From CAYSLU01 sp964431965 (GTDB lineage Bacteria; Verrucomicrobiota; Kiritimatiellia; CAIKKV01; CAYSLU01), in NCBI GenBank assembly GCA_964431965.1, contig CAYSLU010000116.1, positions 1 through 13,579 of the forward strand: DNA of 13,579 nucleotides, written 5' to 3'. Shown here piece by piece: positions 6,145-12,635 of the stretch (its first letter is position 1; every line of letters starts with the position of its first letter). The notes beneath the pieces are model-generated. The model was given only the letters and a program-made list of their open reading frames with translations, had not been told where the DNA came from and made no database searches. Position numbers and translations under genes: made by a program.

Positions 6145-8745
6145 ATGCCGCGCCCCGCCCAACTGCTTCCAGCCCTGCTCGCCGCCCTGACCCTCGCCAC
6201 CGTGGCGCTCGCCCAGGACGCCACCGGCGTCTTCGTCCGGTTCCAACTGATGGAGCCGGCTGCCACCAGCTACTACGTGCGGCTCGCTGGCTACATACAT
6301 GTGGACCCCTGGTACCTGCCGGCAGCGATCATTCCGGAGGGCGCGGACAAGAAGCCCGTCCTCCGCCTGCCGTCGGGCGAGTTCACTCCGTGGTTCGACC
6401 TGCGGCAGCACGCGGGCAAGCGACTCCACACACGCGTGAACCGGGCCGGCGGCCTGGCGGAGTTTCCCAACGTCACGGCCGACTTCATCACCGGCCTGAA
6501 GAGCAACGACACGAAGGTTGTGATCGAACTGGCCACCGAGCCGGATCCGAAGACGGTCGTCCGCCGGTTCGAGGAAACCTTCCGCGGCACACTCACCAGT
6601 TTCCTCGTTTCGCCCCGGCTCCAGGCCGACGCAGCCGAGCTTGAAACGGCGGCGCAGATGACGGACCGCCGGCTCGCATGGGCCCGCGAGGCGTCGGGCG
6701 GCAAGCGGATGTCACCGTCGAACCTGCTCGTTCAGACCAGCCTCTGGGGCGCCCAGCGGCCCGAGCTCAACGCGAAGGAAGGCGAAGTGCTCTGGCTGCT
6801 CGGCTTCAATGTCGTGGGCGGCCAGCCCGCCGAGATCCGCGAACGTTACGCGTTCCGTACCCCCGGCCACTCGTGGGCTAATTTCGGGCCAGCGGTCACC
6901 CGCGAAAACGCGGAGGCCCAGATGGAGAAGGCCGGCAAACGCCGGCCCGGCGCCGAGGGGGTCGATCCCTACGCGCCCGGCGTGCCGTTCAACTTCTCGG
7001 ATGAGATCACGGCGCCGGCCATCGGCACCAACGCGGCCGGGCTCGCGTCGTTCCGCGCCTGGTTGAAGACGCACGGCGCGAGGGCGAAGGATCTCGGGGT
7101 CCGCGACCTGGCCGAGGTCGTGCCGATCGAGAGCCCGACGGCTCTGCGCACGCGCCAGGAGCAGGGGCGCGCCACAGCGAACCGCGTGTTCTACTTCTCG
7201 TCGCGCTTCCGTCAGGAATCGGCGATCGAGAAGTTCCGCTGGCTCACCGAGGCATTCCGCCGCCACGTGAGCACGAACGCGCTCACGTCCACGCTCCCGG
7301 CAGACCACCCCTACTTCTCGGGAACGGGGTTCGGCATGGGCATGGGTCCGAACCCGGCCTGGGGCTCCACTCCGCTCGCGGCGGACTGGTTCGACCTGGC
7401 GCGGAGCCACGCGCTCGACACGATCGGAATCGAGGACTGGATGGGCCTGCAGTACATGTACGGCCCCGGCTACACGTGGGAGGGCTTCCAGCTCATGGGC
7501 TTCCAGGCCGCCATCATGCGCAGCGGAAGCCGGGGCGAAATGCCCGTCATCGCGTGGATCACCCCGAGCGACGGGACCAACATCTGCCTCAAGAGCGCGT
7601 CGGCCCTCTGCCAGGGCGCGAAGCATTTCTTCTACTGGTCGTACGGCCCCACGGCCACCTGCACCGAGAACTACTGGTCCGACCTGCGCGGGGCCTACGA
7701 TGGCGTCGTCACGATGTCCCGCCAGCTCGCGAAGGCCGAGCACATCCTGGCGCCCGGCCGGATGCGCCCGACGCGGGTCGCGCTGCTCTACAGCATCTCG
7801 TCGGACCTCTGGCAGCCGTTCGGCTACGTGCACATGCTCGAGCGGCGCCAGCTCTACCTCGCGCTGGTGCACGAGCAGTACCTCGTGGACATGCTGACCG
7901 AGGAGGATGTGCTCGCCGGCCGCCTGAAGGACTACGCGGCGCTCTACACGGCCGACCCCTGCATCCGGGCGGACGCTATGGACGCGATATCGGACTGGGT
8001 GGCGGGCGGCGGGCGGCTCCTCGGCACGTGTGCGGCGGGCAGCCGCAACGAGTTCGACGAGCCGGTCTCGGGGCTTGCCAAGGCATTCGGCATACGGCCG
8101 GAGATCGTCACGACGAACGTCCCCGGCGCATACCACATTCGGGCCGGGCTCAATCCGATCGCATACATCGACGCCGTCACACCCGCCGACCCGGCCGCCG
8201 ACCCGGCCCCCTCGTTCGGCGTGGTCGGCACCCAGGTCTCCTTCACGCCCAAAGGGGCGCAGGTGATCGCCACGTTCTCGAACGGAGCCCCCGCCGTTGT
8301 CGTGAACCGCTACCGCAAGGGAACGGCGACGTACGTCGGCGGCTGCCCGGGCCTCTCGTATGCGAAGGATGCGAAGTTCGTGCCGCGCGAGCTGAAAGAG
8401 CAATGGCCAGCCGCCCAGCGCGCGTTCATCACCGCGACCGCCCGCGCGGCAGGCGCGCCCAAAGTCGTGGAGCTCTCCCACCCCGTCGTCGAAGCCGGGG
8501 TGTACGACGCCCCCGGTGGCACGGCCCTCGTGCTCGGCAACTTCACCTACACGCCCATCGCGGATCTGAAGGTGAAACTGGCCGTCTCGAGAGCCCCAGC
8601 CCGGGTAACCTCCGCGGAGCGCGGCTCCCTGAAGTTCACAACCTCGTCCGCTCCCGTCGGCTCGCCCGCCGCCTGTCCCATCGAAGTCCAGTTCGCCCTG
8701 CCCCTCGGCCTGAACGACATCGTGCTCGTGGAGCAGCTCCCGTAG
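6145..8745 (+). CDS. Exported GH42-like glycosidase-family protein
   Basis: The 866-residue product starts with a signal peptide (hydrophobic 7-22, likely cut after ALA at 23). Residues about 24-175 look like a beta-rich accessory domain. From about 190 to 535 the sequence has the pattern of a TIM-barrel glycosidase, with LWLLGFNVVGG, NFSDE (283-287) and GIEDWMGLQY (428-437); Glu287 and Glu430 are reasonable acid/base and nucleophile candidates by analogy with clan GH-A. Residues about 540-740 resemble the flavodoxin/glutaminase-like trimerisation domain of GH42 beta-galactosidases (VALLYS..., then AALYTADP... and WVAGGGRLLGTCA). A beta domain ends the protein. I cannot assign a substrate: it may be a divergent beta-galactosidase-like enzyme or a non-classified glycoside hydrolase. 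It is the only protein of the plus-strand run with an export signal, so it should act in the periplasm or outside, ahead of the intracellular steps. Cleavage after ALA with no lipobox Cys argues against a lipoprotein. Confidence 0.7.
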   Translation: MPRPAQLLPALLAALTLATVALAQDATGVFVRFQLMEPAATSYYVRLAGYIHVDPWYLPAAIIPEGADKKPVLRLPSGEFTPWFDLRQHAGKRLHTRVNRAGGLAEFPNVTADFITGLKSNDTKVVIELATEPDPKTVVRRFEETFRGTLTSFLVSPRLQADAAELETAAQMTDRRLAWAREASGGKRMSPSNLLVQTSLWGAQRPELNAKEGEVLWLLGFNVVGGQPAEIRERYAFRTPGHSWANFGPAVTRENAEAQMEKAGKRRPGAEGVDPYAPGVPFNFSDEITAPAIGTNAAGLASFRAWLKTHGARAKDLGVRDLAEVVPIESPTALRTRQEQGRATANRVFYFSSRFRQESAIEKFRWLTEAFRRHVSTNALTSTLPADHPYFSGTGFGMGMGPNPAWGSTPLAADWFDLARSHALDTIGIEDWMGLQYMYGPGYTWEGFQLMGFQAAIMRSGSRGEMPVIAWITPSDGTNICLKSASALCQGAKHFFYWSYGPTATCTENYWSDLRGAYDGVVTMSRQLAKAEHILAPGRMRPTRVALLYSISSDLWQPFGYVHMLERRQLYLALVHEQYLVDMLTEEDVLAGRLKDYAALYTADPCIRADAMDAISDWVAGGGRLLGTCAAGSRNEFDEPVSGLAKAFGIRPEIVTTNVPGAYHIRAGLNPIAYIDAVTPADPAADPAPSFGVVGTQVSFTPKGAQVIATFSNGAPAVVVNRYRKGTATYVGGCPGLSYAKDAKFVPRELKEQWPAAQRAFITATARAAGAPKVVELSHPVVEAGVYDAPGGTALVLGNFTYTPIADLKVKLAVSRAPARVTSAERGSLKFTTSSAPVGSPAACPIEVQFALPLGLNDIVLVEQLP

Positions 8746-8782
8746 TCCGCAGTCTATAGTCCAGAATCCGAGATCCTCCGCC

Positions 8783-10009
8783 ATGAACCACGACGCTGAA
8801 ATCATCCGCGAACTCGCCAAGCGCTACGTCGACGTATGCGCTAAGCCGGAACAGGCCGAGCGGCGCGACCTCTGGCGGCGGCACAACAGCTTGCGGAAGA
8901 CGCGGCCGCTCGTGCTCGTCATGTTCGGCGACTCGTGGAAGGAGATGCCGGAGTCGACGCTCGAGTGCACGGACCCCCTCTTCCGGACCCAGGAGGAGAT
9001 CCTGAAGCGCTGGCTGTTCCAGGACACGCTGGGCGACGACTGGGTCTTCGAGCCCTGGATCGACGAGTGGGCCGCCTACGTGCTTCCGCCCAACGGGCGC
9101 TGGGGCGTGGAGGTCAAGCACGTCCAGGCCGGGGTCGCCGGCGGCGCCTGGAAGTTCGATCCCGTCATCCGCGAGCCGGAGGACATCGCGAAGCTGGTCC
9201 GGCCGCACCATGAAATCGACGAGAAGCGCACGGCTGAAAAGCTCGCGCGCCTGCGCGAGGCGGTGGGCGACCTGATCGCGGTGAAGGAGGTCCGAGCGCC
9301 CTACTACCGGAGCTTCCGGGGCGACATCTCGACCGACCTCGCACACCTGCTCGGCCTCGAGGAAATGATGATGTACATGATCGACCGGCCGGACTGGCTG
9401 CACCGCGTGCTGTCCCTCATGCGGGACGCCATCCTGGACATGCACGCGGCCGGCGAGCAGGCCGGCGACTGGCGCCTCAGCGACCACCTTAATCAGTCGA
9501 TGCCCTACGCGCTCGAGCTCGAAGATCCCGGCGCCCACGACCGGCCGGTGCCGCGGCGCGCGCTCTGGCATTTCGCGGCATCGCAGGAGACCACGCTGGT
9601 GTCGCCCGACATGTTCGACGAGTTCATGCTGCAGTATCAGAAGCCGATCATGGAGCAGTTCGGCCTCTGCGCCTACGGATGCTGCGAGGACCTGACGCGC
9701 AAGATCGGGCACCTGCGCCGCGTGCGAAACCTGCGGCGCATCGCGGTCACGCCCGTCGCGGATGTCCGGGCGTGCGCGGAGCAGATCGGAGCCGACTACG
9801 TGATCTCCTGGCGGCCGAACCCCGCGCTGATGGTGTGCTGCGGCTGGGATCCGGAGCGGGTCCGCCGCGTGCTCCGCGATGGCATGGAAGCCTGCCGCGG
9901 CCAGCACGTCGACATCACGCTGAAGGACGTCCAGACCGTCGAAGGCGATCCCCGCCGTCTTCGCGAGTGGGTCCGGATCGCCCGCGAGGTCGCTGACACG
10001 TCTGCCTGA
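8783..10009 (+). CDS. Uroporphyrinogen decarboxylase / MtaA-like protein of unknown substrate
   Basis: This 408-residue cytoplasmic protein resembles the URO-D superfamily (Pfam PF01208), which includes true HemE and the corrinoid-protein methyltransferases MtaA, MtbA and CmuA. The C-terminal half carries a Cys-rich YGCCEDL motif (298-304), LRRIAVTPVADVRACAEQIG, the SWRPNPA stretch (342-348) and a second Cys pair at 352-353, ending with LKDVQTVEGDPRRLREWVRIA. This is a subgroup common in carbohydrate-degrading anaerobes and PVC bacteria, whose function is not established as far as I know. It is not HemE: the typical N-terminal RxPVWxMRQAGR substrate motif is absent. The Cys residues could bind zinc as in methyltransferases, which would suit transfer of a methyl group from a methylated compound, but no corrinoid protein is seen nearby. 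The ATG at 8783 follows the previous stop by 37 bases without a clear ribosome site; no in-frame alternative improves on it. Confidence 0.7.
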   Translation: MNHDAEIIRELAKRYVDVCAKPEQAERRDLWRRHNSLRKTRPLVLVMFGDSWKEMPESTLECTDPLFRTQEEILKRWLFQDTLGDDWVFEPWIDEWAAYVLPPNGRWGVEVKHVQAGVAGGAWKFDPVIREPEDIAKLVRPHHEIDEKRTAEKLARLREAVGDLIAVKEVRAPYYRSFRGDISTDLAHLLGLEEMMMYMIDRPDWLHRVLSLMRDAILDMHAAGEQAGDWRLSDHLNQSMPYALELEDPGAHDRPVPRRALWHFAASQETTLVSPDMFDEFMLQYQKPIMEQFGLCAYGCCEDLTRKIGHLRRVRNLRRIAVTPVADVRACAEQIGADYVISWRPNPALMVCCGWDPERVRRVLRDGMEACRGQHVDITLKDVQTVEGDPRRLREWVRIAREVADTSA

Positions 10010-10059
10010 GCGGGGCAGCGACTCCCGGAGACGATCACGGGGCATTGAGGCCACGGGCC

Positions 10060-10075
10060 GAAGCAGGTAGGCTTC
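10060..10075 (+). other. Small inverted repeat upstream of the sulfatase
   Basis: GAAGC (10060-10064) and GCTTC (10071-10075) flank six bases and end eight bases before the start codon at 10083. An overlapping AGGCT-TC-AGCCT palindrome (10069-10080) is also present. The structures could mask or position the weak AGGTAG ribosome site within the loop. Function is unproven and chance cannot be excluded. Confidence 0.25.
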
Positions 10076-10082
10076 AGCCTCC

Positions 10083-11456
10083 ATGACATCGCGGCCACCC
10101 AACATCCTCTTCATCTTTCCGGACCAGCACCGCCCCGACTGGCTCGGCGGCAACCCGAGTCTGCCGCTGCGGACGCCGAACCTCGACCGGCTCGCGGACC
10201 GCGGGGTTCACTTCACCCGTGCCTTCACGCCCTCCCCCCTATGCGCGCCCGCGCGCGCCTGCCTCGCGACCGGCCGCGCCTACGCCCGCTGCGGCGTGCG
10301 CGACAACGGGCAGAACACGCCGACCTCGATGCCCACCTACTACCGGCACCTCCGCGACGCGGGCTACGAAGTCGCCGGAGTCGGCAAGTTCGATCTCCAC
10401 AAGCCCGATCACGACTGGGGCCTCGACGGGTCCCGGATGCTCGCGGAGTACGGCTTCACCTGCGGGATCGATAACGAGGGCAAAGGCGATGCCATCACTT
10501 CCTATCTCCGGAACGGCCGTGCGCCGCGGGGCCCGTATATGCAGTTCCTGGCTCTGGAAGGCCTGGCGGAAACCCACGTGGGCATGTACGAGCCCCATCT
10601 GGGCAAGCCCGGATGGCTCAACTATCCTGCCGTCACCGATCTGCCGGACCACGCCTACTGCGACAACTGGATCGCAGCCAACGGGCTCCGCCTCCTGCGC
10701 GGCTTCTCCGGGAACCGACCGTGGCACTTGGCCGTGAACTTCGTCGGACCGCACGGGCCGTTCGATGTCACGCGAAGCATGCGCGCGCGGTGGGAGAGCG
10801 TCGAATTCCGGCCGCCCGTCGACAACGCCGACGCCAATGTCGCAGCCGTCAACGCCCGGCGTCAGAACTACGCGGCGATGATCGAAAACATCGACGAGCA
10901 TGTCGGCCGGATGATCGAACGGGTGAGGCAGCGAGGGGAACTCGACAACACGCTCATCGTCTACTCCAGTGACCATGGTGAGATGCTGGGCGACCATGGC
11001 CGCTGGGGCAAATCGGTCTGGCACCATCCATCGTCCGGCGTGCCCCTCATCGTATCGGGCCCCGGCGTCCGGTCGGGCGCAACCTCGGACGCGCTGGTTG
11101 CCATGCACGATCTCGCGGCGACCTTCCTCGACTATGCCCGGGCCGCGCCGCTCCCGTCAGCCGAATCGCGCACCCTCCGCCCAGTCCTGTCGGGTCAAGC
11201 CGCGCGCCACCGGGACGTCGTGACCAGCACCCTCAACAACTGGCGCATGGTGTTCGACGGACGCTACAAGCTCGTGATCGGCCCCGATCCCGCCCCGCGC
11301 CTGTTCGACCTGCAGGAAGATCCTTACGAGACCCGCGACGCCGCGCCGGATCACCCCCAGCTGGTCCGCGAACTCGCGCTGCGCGAGTCTGTTGGCGCGC
11401 CCGATCCGGCCCCTTCAGGCCCGGGGCCCTCGCGACAGGCGCCGCCTTCCGGCTGA
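10083..11456 (+). CDS. Type I (Cys-type formylglycine) sulfatase
   Basis: The 457-residue product is an arylsulfatase-fold sulfatase that would hydrolyse a sulfate ester from a sugar or related compound. The CAPAR core (54-58) of the Cys-type formylglycine signature supplies the catalytic residue Cys54 after maturation by a formylglycine-generating enzyme, which is not in this window. Other active-site elements are the metal-site PDQHR near residue 13, GKFDLHK (101-107) in the place of the usual GKWHLG, GPHGPFD (222-228), and SSDHGEMLGDHG (295-306) followed by Lys310. The C-terminal LFDLQEDPYETRD is typical of the family, followed by a Pro/Ser/Gly-rich tail (about 439-457). There is no signal peptide: the catalytic domain begins at residue 6, suggesting a cytoplasmic enzyme, which is unusual for sulfatases acting on polysaccharides and suggests a small imported substrate. 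The 73-base gap from the preceding gene and shared strand fit one transcript. Substrate is unknown. Confidence 0.92.
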   Translation: MTSRPPNILFIFPDQHRPDWLGGNPSLPLRTPNLDRLADRGVHFTRAFTPSPLCAPARACLATGRAYARCGVRDNGQNTPTSMPTYYRHLRDAGYEVAGVGKFDLHKPDHDWGLDGSRMLAEYGFTCGIDNEGKGDAITSYLRNGRAPRGPYMQFLALEGLAETHVGMYEPHLGKPGWLNYPAVTDLPDHAYCDNWIAANGLRLLRGFSGNRPWHLAVNFVGPHGPFDVTRSMRARWESVEFRPPVDNADANVAAVNARRQNYAAMIENIDEHVGRMIERVRQRGELDNTLIVYSSDHGEMLGDHGRWGKSVWHHPSSGVPLIVSGPGVRSGATSDALVAMHDLAATFLDYARAAPLPSAESRTLRPVLSGQAARHRDVVTSTLNNWRMVFDGRYKLVIGPDPAPRLFDLQEDPYETRDAAPDHPQLVRELALRESVGAPDPAPSGPGPSRQAPPSG

Positions 11457-11513
11457 TCAGGGATTCGCGGAGCGTCAGCGCCGGGCCGGCGGCCAGGGCA
11501 TCCGCGTCAGGCG

Positions 11514-11523
11514 GGGGCGCCCC
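11514..11523. repeat. Perfect 10-base GC palindrome in the 190-base gap
   Basis: GGGGCGCCCC lies in the non-coding stretch 11457-11646. That gap also contains a GGCC-AGGC-GGCC inverted repeat near 11529-11540 followed by AAAAA, but no T-tract, so no clear intrinsic terminator on the plus strand. These may be part of a 3' structure for the upstream message or chance. Confidence 0.3.
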
Positions 11524-11574
11524 GGAGGGCCAGGCGGCCGAAAAAGACCACGCGGCTCTCCGCCTCGCCAAACC

Positions 11575-11603
11575 TTGCCCGCCGCAGACGGCTTTGATAG
11601 AAA
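11575..11603 (+). promoter_or_regulatory. Weak candidate promoter for the NagB-like and amidohydrolase genes
   Basis: TTGCCC (11575-11580) and TAGAAA (11598-11603) are spaced 17 bases apart; each matches four of six sigma-70 consensus positions. This is the longest gap (190 bases) within the six-gene run, which would be the natural place for an internal promoter. The match alone is not strong. Confidence 0.2.
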
Positions 11604-11631
11604 GGCCCATCTCGTGGTCGAGCCCGCACAC

Positions 11632-11637
11632 AGGAGG
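11632..11637 (+). promoter_or_regulatory. Ribosome binding site deciding the start at 11647
   Basis: A perfect AGGAGG lies nine bases before the ATG at 11647. The same frame is open back to 11392, inside the sulfatase gene, but this site and the absence of homology upstream fix the start here. Confidence 0.75.
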
Positions 11638-11646
11638 CGCAGCATC

Positions 11647-12621
11647 ATGTCAAAGGATTGGTCCTTCGAGCCGGCCCGTTTTCTCTCGTTCCGCGACCAG
11701 GAGGTGTGCGACCGCGTCCGACGCATCAAGCGCAAGGATCTCTGCAAGCACCCCAACAAAAACTTCAAGATTCGCGTCATCGAGGACGAAGCCAACTTCT
11801 TCTTCCAGTTCGCCACGCACGTCGTCGCGGGCATCAAGCGCTCGCTCGACGAGGGCCGCCAGCACGTCGTCATCCTCCCGGCTCCGTGGCCGCACTACCG
11901 CTGGGTCGCCCACCTCATCAACACCATGGGCATCAGCTGCAAGCACGTCCACACGTTCAACATGGACGAGTGGGCCGACCAGGACGGGAACACGGCTCCG
12001 GCCACCTGGAAGGGCGGCTTCCAGTACTGGATGCGCGAAGACCTGTTCAGCAAGATCGACCCCAAGCTCCGCATGCCGGACTCGCAGATCCACTTTCCCG
12101 GCCGCGAGAATGTGAAGCACTACAGCCGCATGATCGAGGACCTCGGCGGCGCGGATGTCTGCTACGGGGGCATCGGCTGGTGCGGGCACATCGCATTCTT
12201 TGAGTCACACCTCGGCAAGGAATTTGGCGACGACATCGACGCCTACCTGCAGGCCGGCGCGCGCCTGGTGGAGCTCCATCCGATCACGATCATGCAGAGC
12301 ACCATCTACAACGACTCGGGCAGCTCGGGCGACTGGGCGTACGTCCCGCCGAAAGCCTACACGATCGGCCCGCGCGAGCTGAAGAACTCCAAGCTCGTCA
12401 GCTTCTGGAACTGCGGCAGCGTGGGCGGCGGCTTCGCGTGGCAGCGCTTCATCTCGCGGCTCGCGGCCCACGGGCCCGTGACGCCGCTCGTTCCGTCCTC
12501 CATCCTCCAGATCCTGCGCAGCGACCTCACGCTGCTCGGGGCCGTGGCGAACGACTACACGTGGGACGTGCCGCTCCGGCTCGACCCCATGCCGTGGCAG
12601 GGCGGGCATCCCTGGGCCTGA
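11647..12621 (+). CDS. Divergent glucosamine-6-phosphate deaminase (NagB)-like protein
   Basis: The 324-residue product has the NagB/6-phosphogluconolactonase-type fold signatures: HTFNMDEW (102-109) matching the VTFNMDEY stretch that holds catalytic Asp72 of E. coli NagB, GGIGWCGHIAFFES (174-187) matching its GGVGNDGHIAFNEP loop, and VPPKAYTIG matching VPKYALTVG. Asp107, His181 and Glu186 are kept, but the loop Asp141 of E. coli becomes Cys179. The TGGTP sugar-phosphate loop is replaced by PAPWP (78-82), and the positions of phosphate-binding Arg172 and Lys208 do not appear to be conserved (by my own alignment by eye). It is also longer than classical NagB (about 266). Databases would probably label it glucosamine-6-phosphate deaminase, but the substrate is more likely a different, perhaps unphosphorylated, sugar derivative, and the enzyme could act as an isomerase, lactonase or deaminase. 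Fourteen bases separate it from the amidohydrolase gene, suggesting coupled function. Confidence 0.75.
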   Translation: MSKDWSFEPARFLSFRDQEVCDRVRRIKRKDLCKHPNKNFKIRVIEDEANFFFQFATHVVAGIKRSLDEGRQHVVILPAPWPHYRWVAHLINTMGISCKHVHTFNMDEWADQDGNTAPATWKGGFQYWMREDLFSKIDPKLRMPDSQIHFPGRENVKHYSRMIEDLGGADVCYGGIGWCGHIAFFESHLGKEFGDDIDAYLQAGARLVELHPITIMQSTIYNDSGSSGDWAYVPPKAYTIGPRELKNSKLVSFWNCGSVGGGFAWQRFISRLAAHGPVTPLVPSSILQILRSDLTLLGAVANDYTWDVPLRLDPMPWQGGHPWA

Positions 12622-12635
12622 CCCGGAGGCGGACC

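Noticed and set aside
3597..6266. Minus-strand open frame of 889 codons opposite the YetA-like gene
   Set aside because: Codon-position GC bias of the real gene keeps this frame open; the product is low in Lys and Asn, has no recognisable domain, and begins inside the next gene's signal-peptide region.
6712..8820. Minus-strand open frame of 702 codons opposite the GH42-like gene
   Set aside because: Same shadow effect; repetitive Arg/Gly/Val/His composition and no motif.
8783..10009. True uroporphyrinogen decarboxylase (hemE)
   Set aside because: The conserved N-terminal substrate-binding motif of HemE is absent, the protein is longer, and the Cys-rich motifs and context do not fit haem synthesis.
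11392..11646. In-frame upstream extension of the NagB-like protein overlapping the sulfatase gene
   Set aside because: The added residues are low-complexity Arg/Pro/Gly, and a perfect AGGAGG lies immediately before the ATG at 11647.
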